Part shown: piece after piece, positions 1 to 12,300 of the stretch
Layout: every line of letters begins with the position of its first letter
Position numbering within the stretch: position 1 is the stretch's first letter
NCBI GenBank assembly: GCA_012845835.1
Contig: JABAKD010000025.1
Location: 18,837,476-18,901,475, forward strand
DNA from: Undaria pinnatifida
Taxonomy: Eukaryota > Sar > Phaeophyceae > Laminariales > Alariaceae
DNA: 64,000 bases
Direction of reading: 5' to 3'
The notes under the pieces: model-generated
What the model saw: only the letters and a program-made list of their open reading frames with translations
What the model was told of the DNA's origin: nothing
The model's database searches: none
Position numbers and translations under genes: made by a program

Positions 1-65
1 TGGGAAGAAGCGGCCAAATCAAAAAGAACGAACGAATCTACCAGAGTAACTTCTTATCTTCTTTC

Positions 66-152
66 GTAACCCCTTTGAAGCCGCACCCATTTTTGGGGTC
101 AAACTACTCGGGTTCAGTGTGGGACCATTTTTGCAGTAGTAAAGGGGTTAAC
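66..152. mobile_element. 90-bp MITE (family C), copy 1
   Basis: TAACCCCTTTGA at the left and TAAAGGGGTTAA at the right, with the family's interior (a CAAGTAATTTGTCC-like core). It lies just 3' of the PPEF stop codon. Confidence 0.6.
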
Positions 153-279
153 ATGGGCGCACGAAGCGTAACATGAAACCGTCGGGATACACACGGCGGG
201 TGGCACGATGAGCGAACGGAGCGGCGTGGAGGGGGTGGGGGGGGAGCTGGCCCGGCCCGGCCCCGCCCCATCGACGCGC

Positions 280-342
280 TCAGGCAGGGATTCCGTATTT
301 CCCGTCCACGCTGCCGTCTGCTGCATCGACGAGCCGGAATAC
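280..342 (-). CDS. PPEF: PPEF exon 17: C-terminus and stop (690-709)
   Basis: 20 codons plus TGA, phase 0. It begins VFRLVD, which continues the NEFFE helix of the last EF-hand exactly as in PPEF proteins (EFxxAFRLVD type). TTAG acceptor. The exon was too short to stand out as an ORF and was placed by phase and motif. Confidence 0.87.
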   Translation of the reverse strand, partial: VFRLVDAADGSVDGKYGIPA

Positions 343-3300
343 CTAATAAAAACAACAGAAACAAAAGAAGCAAAGAAGAGCAAAGGGTACGAGAGGAAAA
401 AACGAAAAAAAAAAACGAAGAGAGCAAAATGGAATCGTGAACGCTTTCAATACAAGTTGTTCGCAAGTCGAAATAAATCATATCATCAGTAGCATCAACA
501 GCATCATCAACACGAACATCGCCAGCATTGTCACCCATAACATCACCAGCAGCAGCAACAACTGCATAACAAACAAACGCGTATCCGAACGCCTTCCAAT
601 TCACAAACGTCGTTAGCTATAAAACAGCAAGAAAATTCCGTCAAAAGGCAAAAGCACAAAAAAACGAAGAACAAACGCAGCACAATAAAAACAACCCGAA
701 AAACCGAAAGAAAAACACGAAAAAACGAGAAAAAAAAACCGAAAAAAAAATTCACCTCGAAGAACTCATTGATATCGATAGAGTCGTTGTTGTCCATGTC
801 CATGATGTCAAGTATCGAGTCCATGTTCTCCAGGCATTCTCCCTCTTTGGCATGCTGGTTGATAAGCTCGCACCCCTATGAGGCAAAATGCAAAGCAAAA
901 TGCAAAGGTGAAGGCACAACATGGACAAAGATGCGGTAACGCAGGAGCCCCGGAGGGCAGGGTAGGGTAGCGTAGGGTAAGGTAGGGTAGGGTAGTAGGT
1001 AGGGTAGGGTAGTAGGTAGGGTAGGGTAGTAGGTAGGGTAAGGTACGGTAGGGTAGGGTAGGGTAGGGTAGGGTAGGGTAGAGTGCAGTGGTTAAGTGAA
1101 GGGAGGCGGGGGAACGTTTTATATATCCTTTCCCGACGTGGCGGGTAGAAAACGCCAGCAGATCGGCGGCACATGTCCACGCCTTCATCCATAAGTGGCA
1201 AAACCCATCGACCGGGAAACGCTTGCTCCCCCCCCGCTCTAACTCACCCGGTGGAAGCCCTCGCGGCTAATGGAGCCAATGTCATCGGTGTCGAAGACAT
1301 GGAAGATGGATCGTTTCCACTCATAAAATAGTGTAGATGCATTGTAAGCTTATCAACTATCCAATTATGCCAAAAAAATTGTTGTTAATGTATGTAACTC
1401 TTGAGGGCAAACTCGGCATCTTCTTTTATTACTCAGCTGTTCTCGAAGAAAAAAGCCAAGTATGCCACCTTGATGACATTAAAAACGCCGAAGAACCTAA
1501 AAAAACATGCAATTAATACACACAATGGAAATGACGCCATTAACTCACCCTGTGGAACTCCTCGCGGCTGATGGAGCCGTTGCCGTCGGTGTCGAAGAAG
1601 CGGAAGATAGTCTCCAGCTTCTCCCTGTCGGCGTACATGGCGTCGAACATCGCCACATTGTTGCCCACGTTCTTCGCGCGTGCCGACAGCTTCACGTGGA
1701 ACTTAGACATGAACGCGCTGCACACGAAATGTTACAAGGTGATAGGGGGAGGGGTGGGTATAATAAGGTTATGGGGGCGGGTGGTTGAGTGGGAGGTTAA
1801 GTGGGTGGTTGAGTGGGTGCGTGGTTGGGATGGTGGGCGGGTAGGTGGGGGGGTGGGTGGGGGGGGGGGGGGGGGGGAGGGGCAAGGAACAACAACGGAA
1901 GCAACCAAGGTGTGTATAGCCAACCCCCGCATCCCAAAAGCACCGTACAACAAGCAATAAACAGTACAGCCGCGTAGAACCACCCTGCCGAAACGAAAAT
2001 TTCTATATGATACCGGCAACATGTAAGCTGATCATGTGAGCGGTACAGTACTCACGTCCAATTGATCTCGTCTCCGATGATATCTTCTTTGTCTACAATG
2101 ATGTCCACCATCGCCACCCACGAGATCGACAAGCCCGTCACCTGGAACCGAAACAAGTGTTATCACATTATATGAGTGTTAGGCGTCAGCATACACGTTA
2201 CTTGCGCCCAGGTACTTGGGTACTTCTCCTTATATCCTCCTGTTCACCCTGGACCAATCCGCGTTTTTAGCGGTACAAACTACCATGATTCGTGAGGGAT
2301 CACGCCATGTTTAGACACATGCTACAAATAGTGTTGTAGAGTTGAACATTTGTCTTGCCTTCTGAGGGTTGCTGCTTGATAAACCACTCTATACCTCAAG
2401 CCCAAACTGGTTATCAACATGATATGAGCAAACTCTACGTGCAGCCCGATGAAGAAAAGCCATGGCCTCTGAAGGTACACATCTTATTGTTTTGGGAGAA
2501 ACAATGATGACATTACCACGATTTTGGGTTAAGATGGATTAAGGAGCTCCCGTCATGCTGAAAACTCTTTCAGCAAAAATATGCTACATCTATCGTAGTA
2601 CGCGTCTTTGCAGTGGCCACTCCATGGGTCACCACCTCCAACAGTACTATTAATACTATTTACAATACAAGTACAAGGGTCCCCCCGGAAGGCGGAGGTA
2701 TGACAAAACAATATGACCGTCTTGTTGGAGGGAGCCGCCTTGTTCGTTCTATGTTACGAGTGCAAATTCTCCAGTTGCGCCAAGCGATTGTGACCGCCAT
2801 ATATCGGGATGCCGCCTTACCCAGACCGCCTTATTGGGGGACTCATACTGTAGGAGACTGTTGAGCATTACTCACGTTGTCCATGACCTTACACCACTTG
2901 TCCTTGGAGATGCGTCCCGTTTTGTCCTTGTCCACTTGCGCGAACGCGGCCATCAAAGGCCGCTTCTTCCGGAGTACAAGGGACGACAATCCCGTCTACA
3001 CCCGCGGTAGCATAGTAGAGGTAGTAGTAGCAGTAGCAGTAGCAGTAGCAGTAGCAGTAGCAGTAGTAGTAGCAGTAGCAGTAGCAGTAGCAGTAGCAGT
3101 AGCAGTAGCAGTAGCAGTAGCAGTAGCAGTAGTAGTAGTAGTAGTAGTGGTAGTAGTAGTGGTAGTAGCAGTAGCAGTGGTAGTAGTAGTAGTAGTAGTA
3201 GTAGTAGCAGTAGTAGCAGCAATAGCAGTCAAGGGAGTTGTGGAGAGATGGAGGAGAGGAAAGGAGGAGGAGGGAGGGGAAACGTATATAGGTAAGGTGG

Positions 3301-6300
3301 GGCGAGGAAGAAGAAAGCGCCGAGGCACGCAACAAACGGAAGCAAGGAGGAGCGATTGTGTGCGTTTGCCAGTTATCTACGAACTGTCTACCGCTGTCCG
3401 TAGTACATGGTGCTACAGCAATACATGGTACCGTCTCGGGAGCTCTGGGCGAGTCGAACCCTACGGTTTTTTCGCCCGATGCACGTTAGCTATCAGTAAC
3501 TGGTGGCAGCAGCGGGTAACATACAAAAAAAACAAGAAAAAAAAACAAAGCGAAATGCTATTTACGACATGGTTGTCGTAAGCTAAAAAATACTTCCGGT
3601 TTCACAATTCTGCAGGAGCACGCCGATACCAGGTATCTCGTCGAGTACTGGGCCGTTCCCGGCACACGATAGCTTCCATGATAGTTCTATACCATGCCAA
3701 AACAGCCGTGGCAGTTTCGGAATGATCCGGGGCGTGTGGCGCAAGCACAGTGCGGTGCCGTAAAAAGGATTACTCAAAAACAATCACAAAAACCCACGCA
3801 GTTTGTTCAAAGAGCCGCTTGAGTATGTAGAAACACGCCCCTGCGAGCTGGGGTGGAAATATCACGGGCATGGGCACGGTCTAACCTGGTTGGCCTTCAG
3901 CAGGTTTCCCTGGCCCTTCGCGGCGCTCGACAACTGGTAGTCGTACACCGTGTAGTGCACCTCCGGCTCTGTCGCCCTGAGCAACAACAAACACAGGTAC
4001 GGGAGAAAACGACAAAAAAAACATGTTACACAGACAAAACGAAACACCAAGCGAGAAAACACGAACATACGACAAAGAGAGTACAAGAAGCAAAAAACAG
4101 ACCGAAGAGAACGAGCGGGCAGGCAAGATGAGGCAAAACCAACGAACAGTCGGTGACATATTGCGCACTATTAGTGGAACATACATCGAGCGCTATACAC
4201 GACAACAGTACTAGTCCCTCCAGATAGCGCCGGTTGAGTAGTGCCGGTTGTCCGCTATAGTGCCTGTGAAATCGCTCGGCATAGATGAAAGAAAGCACTA
4301 GTACGAGTGTGCGGAGTAGTGCCGGTTGCCGCGCTCCCATATTACGCGAGTTTGTACGTACTACTGGTGGTATGATATCACGCCCAAAAAAATACAGCGA
4401 CAACAAACAGCACCAAAGCAGCCCTACGCGGCGGTAGTACGTGCGGCGAGCAGCAGCACAGTAGTACGTACTCGCACTACGCCTGCGCAGCACACAGCAG
4501 CAAGCGGTAGCAGCAGCAATACCCTGCAGTACAGTAGATACCGTACGTAAGTACACACATACGAGAAAAATGCGCTGGAAGGAGATTCCAGCGGGGACGC
4601 CAATTAAGGAACGGCAAAATCCCGCAGAAGGTGGGTCTCGTATTTCTGCTTTGAGGCGAGCAGACACAAGGAGGTGAGTTAGGTGGCACAACCACACGCT
4701 CTCGAGGGTCAGCAACCAAAATATACCACAGACTGACACGAACATATCACCCCTCGGACAGATCATCTATCCTCTACTTGATATAGATATTTCAGGGAAG
4801 ATCTGTGTGATATATAGCTCGTGTTACCGGGTGAGAAACGTACGATCTGCACGATCTTTCCTGGGCTGGATCTGTACCCTAACAGATCCAGGTCGACAAC
4901 CTGTATCCTTAGTGAGGACACACCCAGTAATACGCGCGACCGGACTTTCACACAGCTTGCAAAGATGAATTTCGACGAAACTTCCATCTCACGACTGCAG
5001 TGTTTTTTTTTTTTTAATAGTAGATCCAGATCCAGCTGACGTCTCATCACGGCAGGTACGGGATGTACTTACTGTTCGTACCGCGTATGATTTAGATCTC
5101 CATCTGTTCGAGGTGTGGAACACATGAATAAAAAAGAAAAAAGACACCTCACTCGCAAGGGTCAGCAACGATAAAATATCGCACACTGACACTAACGTTT
5201 AAAAAAACAAAACAACAGAAAAAACGCCTCAGCTGTGAGGTCCAGGAATACCGTCGGAAGTCATCTTACCACGATCCTTGTGATGCTTCGATCGCGCATA
5301 CTACCGTGACAGTGAGGCGGTTTCAATTCAGGGGATAGGGCGGTAACGAAAAAAAAGGTTCACCCCACCTATAATATTAATAGAAAAACACGAATACCGC
5401 GCGCCTCCCCCCCTCGACACGGCGCGGTTTTTGTGTAAACACCACGTGGAAAAACAAACGAATAACCACACAGACCCCAGCGCTCCCCGAGGTCGGCCGA
5501 GGCCGCCCCCAGCACAGTCGCGGTCGGTAAACAAGATGAGGAAGTAGCAGGCCGAGAGGTGAACCTTATTGCGAGGACACACGAAAATAAACTAAAAAGT
5601 TACGTCTAAGAAAAGTTAAGGAGCGCTCAGGGCACAGGGGGTGGAAAACCGTACATCTTCGTGTCTACCTCGTCTCCCTCGGACATAAAACCAAATTAAT
5701 GTGTTTCTACATATGCGTTCAATATCCATCACCACCCCCGCCAACACCCAAACCATACCACTACCAATACCTACATGGTCACCAACACCACCACCAATAC
5801 CACAGTCACCACCGACACCACCACCACTACTATCACCAACCCCACCACCACTAACACCAACCCCATCACCACTACCAACACCAGCCCCCCCAACACCACC
5901 ATTACCACCACCAATGCCACCACCACCACCACTAAGTCCGGTGCGGCCGAGCCCGAGGTGCCGCCGTATAACGTCATCAAAAGCTCCCCCCCCCCCACAC
6001 CATAAAAAGATCGACCCTGGCGTACCTGGCCCCTCCCGCTGCGAAGCTTTCGTCTGACTCTGTGAGGCTGAACTGCATCGTAGCCCCCTGGTTCATGCTG
6101 CCACCGTAATTGGACGCAGAGAAAATAGTCGCACAGGAACCTGCAGAAGCGTGTTTTTTGTTGTTTAGTGCGAACATTCGAAAGGACGCACGCTAAAAAG
6201 GGGAGGGAGGGGGTGTTAAATCGGCTGCAAGTATTGGAAAAATAGATATGCTTCAATTGCTGTTTGTCGTTGTCGTTGTTTCACACCAATTAATCCTCTT

Positions 6301-9300
6301 ACGTTGTCTCCAACATAAAAATTGTCCAATTTCCAAGCAGCGTTGTACCCATCAAAAAAGGGAATACTATTTCGGGCGTTTCCGATGTACCAATTCTGGT
6401 ACTCACCAAAAAAGGGAATAATTTTTCGCGTGTTCGCGATGTACCAATTTTGGCTGGGGAGGCGGGCAGGAAAACATAATATAGTATAAATAGTATTGAA
6501 GCCGTCGAACGCGACAATACAAGGCCAACCAAGCCCACGAAAAACCGGCAGCGAAAAATTAGATTAAGAAATACGTTTTCCGTGGATACTAGGCCCAATC
6601 CCCTACATCGTACCGCCTCGTTGTCACTATAATTCTTCAAGGCCGTCCTGGCTCCTCGAGGGCACTCTGGGGTGATCCCTCGTCGCTGACCCTCGAGCGT
6701 GCGGTTACGCACATAACCCACCTCGGCATGTCTCCACACCTGCATCTAAGAAAGAGATCAACCTGCTAAGGGACTACCGTCCTACATTTCTACCTTTTTA
6801 TATTTAATGTTCCAACTTAATTTTTTCGTGGGCGGGTTGGTCTCGGGTCATGACACTCGGTGTGTTCAACCCAACTTGTTATGCTTTTTTCCACGAGTTA
6901 TTATTTTTCCGAGAGTCATCCCACGGTAGTAATGGTAGTGGTTGCACTTTCTGGGGCAAATGTTTCTTTCTGAGCGATCTGAGCGATCTGAGCGATCTGA
7001 GAGATCTGAGCAATCTGACCGATCCGAGAGATCTGAGCGGTCCAAGAGATCTGAGCGATCTTAAAGATCTGAGCGATCTGAGAGATCTGAGCGATCAGAG
7101 CGATCTGAGCGATCTGACCTGCTGAGCTTCTCAAGCGTGGCCCTATCGGTTAATATGACATTTCCACGAGTACACTCGTTGTACGACTAGCCCATACAAC
7201 TCTTGGTCGGGTTGCGCGAACGAAAATGTCTTCAAAAGATCAGGTTTCCGGTCATGATGGTGAGATATTGAGCTCCTCGTGTTAGGAGTCCATTTTTTTT
7301 TCTGCGCCCCTCGCGGTGCGATGGCTCCCAACCCAAATTAATTCGAAAGTCGCAAACACCTTACTGCACAAAAAAGGGGAATAATATCGCTCAACAACAG
7401 GGAACGTGCTTCTGCGGAGGAGCGTCGTTCAACAACGGGAAGGGATGCACAAGTATGACACCGGGGCTACTTTTTCTGACATTGAAAATTGCTGATGTGT
7501 ACAGTACGCGCGAACGCGCACTTTTTGCATTGGTTTTAATTATGCTGGTTTTGGTATCCCCCCCGGAGACCTGGTGGTGTTTTTCTTGCTTTGGCGATCG
7601 GGCGGCACAACCTTCAGTTAGTTGAGCATACGTCGGCAGCTGTCGCTTACTTTTTCCTGCCAACACAAGACCATATCATACGTCTCCTCACCCTCCATCT
7701 CATCCTCGAAGGGCAGGTCGAACCCTTCTTCCACGCACTCGTGGCTGCGCACAATCATGTCCAAACCGTTCTCCTCCAGGAAGGACTTCGTAGAGTCCGA
7801 CCCGAACAACACCCCCGCCCCCCTCGGGTTCGGCTGTGGGTTCGGCAAGCTGGGCGACAGGTCTGGGTCGCTCCAAAGCGCGCAATGCATGATAGTGCGC
7901 AGATCTTTTTGACGCCTCTGTGGTACGGTACGGGTGAGGGGGGGGTTGGGGTTGGGGTTGGAGACACGCGCTACGGTATAGGGGTACCGTATTACACGGA
8001 TGAATGCACACACCCCGGTGATCATTCCTTGACCTTTGAAATTATCATCACCGGGGGTTAACTATAGCGGACGTGTGTTATCTGGCGTGCCCCCCGGTGA
8101 CAAGCACCATGCACGGGAGCGCCGCAGCTGGGGTGTGTGATAACGATGGGGTGTAATAACCACGGGGTGTGGTAACGATGGGGTGTAATAACGACGGGGT
8201 GCGATAACGAACGGGTGATATAACGATGGGGTGTGATAACAATGGGGTGTGATAACTACAAAAGCGCCCGAAGGAATAATTGTCCAAAAACAAAACACTC
8301 AACCCCACAAAACCTTTGACCAAAGCGAAAGCGAAATGGGATACCAGGTATCATAAACGAAAGCGAAAATATACATAGCTTTTCCCCCGTTGCGCAGTTG
8401 CTGAATTATTGTCTCACCTCTGCCTCGGGCAAGTCTTCGTCATACCGGTCCTCCTCCGCCCGAGCGGGCACCACGTAATCCAGCCGCTCCACCTGGCAGT
8501 GAAGTGATTGACATCGCATAACATCACATCGCAATTCACATCCGACATCAGAGTCAGGAACGAGAACAACGGTCAGCCGAGAAATCGACCAACGAACCAT
8601 GTACACAACACCACGCAAGCAAACAAGCAACATATCAGGTACAAAACAACCCCAAACACTCAACACATCACCCCCTACACCTACCCACCACCCAACCCCA
8701 CACCCAACACAACCCAACACACCTGACAAATTCCAATAGCCCTCCACAATGTACACTCACCACCCACCACTCAACAAGCCCAAGACACCCGAAACCCACC
8801 ATACTGTACACCCATCGCACAAAATCGAAGACACCCATCACCCTAGGAATCCAACACCGACCATACGCAACCCCGACCACGCCCAACACCCCCAACCCCC
8901 AACTCTCACCCCCCAAGCACCCAACACACTCGATACCCCCCCCACCTATATACCATATGCTATACCTGCTCGATGTCGTCGAGCGTGACCCCTTCTCTGT
9001 GGAACAAGCCTCCGTGGATGACGAGAACCTTTCCATGGATGACGGAGCACACCGGCAGGTGCCGGAACATCTCGCAAAACATGCTGGGAAGCAAAATACA
9101 ACGCAGAAGAGGGCGTAGCGGAGCGGAGCAGAACACAGGAGTTCCAATAGCAAAAGGGGAGAAAAGAGGAAGGCGCGAGGGGCAACGGGAGAGTTAGCGG
9201 GAGAGACTTGAGAAAATAGTTTTCTCCGTAGCATCCATCAAAAGCAACCATCACCAACCATTATAAATTTACCATCAACCAATCACCGCCAACCGAACCC

Positions 9301-12300
9301 ATCAATCAGCGCGAAAACAAAAATGTGTGCCGCCGAATCGTCTCCTAAAAACAGTCATCCGAAAAAGAAACTGTTACACTTGAAAACGAAACCGTTGCCC
9401 GAAAGCGAACCGTCACCTGAAAACAAAACCACCACTTGAAAACGTAACCGTCGCGTTAAAAAAACGAAACCGTCACCAGACAACAGAAAGTCACCTTGAA
9501 AAAACGTAACCACCACCACCTGAAAACGAAACCGTTAACTTGAAACCGAAACCGCTACAAAACATAACCGCCACCTTGAAAAACGCAACCGTCGCCTTAA
9601 AAAAGCGCAACCGTCACCTTGAAAAACGTAACCGTCACCTTGAACAAGCGAAAACGTAACCTGACAAAGTAACCGTCACCAGAAAAAGAAAAACCGCGCC
9701 GCGTCAAAATGAAACCGTCAAGTCGAAAAAAGAAACCGTCACCTGAAAACTACGTCGTTGTATTTGGCGAGGCACTCCTTCTGGAAGCCGTATACGCAGC
9801 AGAGTCCGAAGTCCTCGTGGTTGCCTCTGTTGAGGAAGACGCTGTCGGGGAAGACCGTCATGAGGAGGAACAGCAGCACCAAGACCTGCCCCGTCGCACC
9901 GCACCGCGCGGCACAACACATTGAACAGAGGCCGCAGAGGCAGAAACATAATCAGAGGAATACTCAGCAAAACAAGCACAGCCACACAGCAGGTGCACAA
10001 GCAGAGACGCCACCAGAAGCAAGACACATAAAAGAGCTGTAGGGGAAAGCCGTCATGAGGTGGAACGGCAGCAACAGGACCTGCCAAATCGCACCGCGCC
10101 ACCCCGCGCGACACCATACAGCGGCAACAGAAGGAAAAAACAAGAATCATCGACCGGAGAAAGACGAAACAGAGACGCAATCATCGGAACAAGAAAAAAA
10201 AAAACAGACAAAATAACAAAACGGAGCATCAGCAGACACACAAGCATAGGCAAAAACACCAGTAATAAAAGCCAACACGCTCTGGGGGACAACCGGCACG
10301 CGGAGCAACAGCAGCACCAGAATCTGTTAAACCGTACCGCGCCACACCAAAGATAAGCCTGACATCCAGAAAAATGATCAAAAACAGCAACAAGAGCAGG
10401 CACGTACTCAGCGACACCGCACTAAGGCCGCCACGTAAGCAAAAACAAGAACAACAAAACAGGAGCAGGAGCAGAAATACAATCTCGGCCAGGATCAGAA
10501 GCAGCTACATAACCAGAGAAAGGAGCAGGAGCACAACAAACAGACACGAGAAGCATCAACACAATCAACCAATCAATCATAGGCAATACGTCAATGATCC
10601 ACTCACGCATAAAATTATCGTCAACACTTGCAATCGGTCTCGTCCCGAGTACGTATTTTCTGTTATTAACCCATTTCCAACTCCTCAAAACTATTCAAGT
10701 CTAATTCCAAGTGGTTTGTCCCCATATCGAGAGTGCGGTGCTAAAAGGGTTAATACGTACGTGTACCGCACGCACCTCAACCCCCTGGAACCCGCGGTCG
10801 ACGAAGTCCCCGTTAAAGATGTACTTATTGGTCTTCGACGGCATCCCGTTGTGGTTCATCAGGTGCACCAGGTCCGCCAGCTGACCGTGAATGTCTCCCA
10901 CCTTTTCTCGTCCATCGCCAAAATTTGCGTTTGTCCCGACGACGCACACAAGACACGCCAACCGACAAACGCGTAGCAAAAACCATTTTCTTAGTTCGAA
11001 ATCGGTTCAGATATAACATGATTACAGTGGACACCCCGACTTAACCCCTCCACCAATGTGAAAACCCGTTTCGGGGGTTAAATTACGTGGAACTAGTGTA
11101 CAGAGGGGTTGTGGGGACGTACAGGAGTTAAGAGAGGAATATGTGTTTCTTGTAAATTCGTAAATACAGAGCAAAAGGTCGAGCCAAAACCCATTTTCAA
11201 CTCTCAATATATCAAGTGCTCAGCTTACTTTTCGCGGGTCGGGTCAGGGTTAGGACCAGCCTGACCCGGCCCGACCCGACCCGACCCGACCCGTGAGATA
11301 AGAATCTTCCTAACCCGAACCGACCCGCGAAATTCCGAACACCCCCCTGATCCCACCACCCGACTCGGCCCTCGACATTTTGAAAACCTCTCTGATCCAA
11401 CCCGCGGGTCGGGTCATCCCTCCCTGCAGAAAAGCCCTGTGCTACAGGCTCACCACGGTGACTGTGTCCTCCGGCGTGTTGAGGGGAACTCGGTTAATGT
11501 TGGTCAGTTCCTTGAGGTGCTTGTACGCGTCTCGGAGAATCTTTCGCACGGTCTTCACGCTCAGCTGTATCATAAAATACGCCCACAGAAAACGGACAAT
11601 AACCGAAAGCAGCAGGGGGGACATCAGTGATTACAGCTACAGCAGTAGAAATCTCTTTATAGCACCGGTTGAGTAGTGCCGGTTGCCCGATATAGTGCCT
11701 GTAAAATCGCTTGGCACAGACGAGAACATCCAGTAGTGGCAGTACGTGGAGTAGTGCCGGCTGCCGCTATAGTGCCGGTGTTTCCCTCTACAGTGCACAA
11801 ACCGGCGCTACAGAGGAACCACCAATGTATCGTGATACCGGTCATAGCAACACCAGCAACAGGGAAGGTGGTTAGAGCGATCACGGCTACAGCAATAGCG
11901 TCCACATATACCCAAATGCCTGGCACCCTGGTAGGCTTCAGCGACCACCATGTATATGGGAATCGCATCCATACATAGCGATGACCTGGTAGGCTTTAGA
12001 GACGACGGCAGTGGATTCCACAAATCACAGCAAAAAATAAAACAAGCGGCATACTACATACACACTCTGCAGTATCACATTATAGCTGTGCCGACGAAAA
12101 AACAATCAGTGGTTTTCTATCGTACTGCTTTCGACATAAATCACTGTCAACTACAGCAGTGCAAACAAGCGGCACACTACATATTCCGAAGAACCAACTT
12201 ACAAGAAGTGGCGGCTCAAGTTTTCAGTTGTTCCTTTCGTATCATAGTGCTTTCAACACAAACCAACATCGACTACCGTGTAACACAACTTTAGCGTTTA

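Noticed and set aside
955-1085. GGGTA repeat as telomere-like DNA
   Set aside because: It is short, internal to an intron and has the wrong unit for the common TTAGGG or TTTAGGG telomeres.
2877-3581. 234-residue ORF on the plus strand with long Val-Ala runs
   Set aside because: It is the read-through of the AGT/AGC microsatellite and the antisense of PPEF exon 13.
5701-6057. Pro/Thr-rich plus-strand ORF
   Set aside because: Translation of the CAC microsatellite and the antisense of exon 11.
7618-7691. Extension of exon 10 to a GTAAGC donor at 7642
   Set aside because: That donor leaves phase 0, but exon 11 needs phase 1. The GTGAGG site at 7691 gives the correct FSASNY frame.
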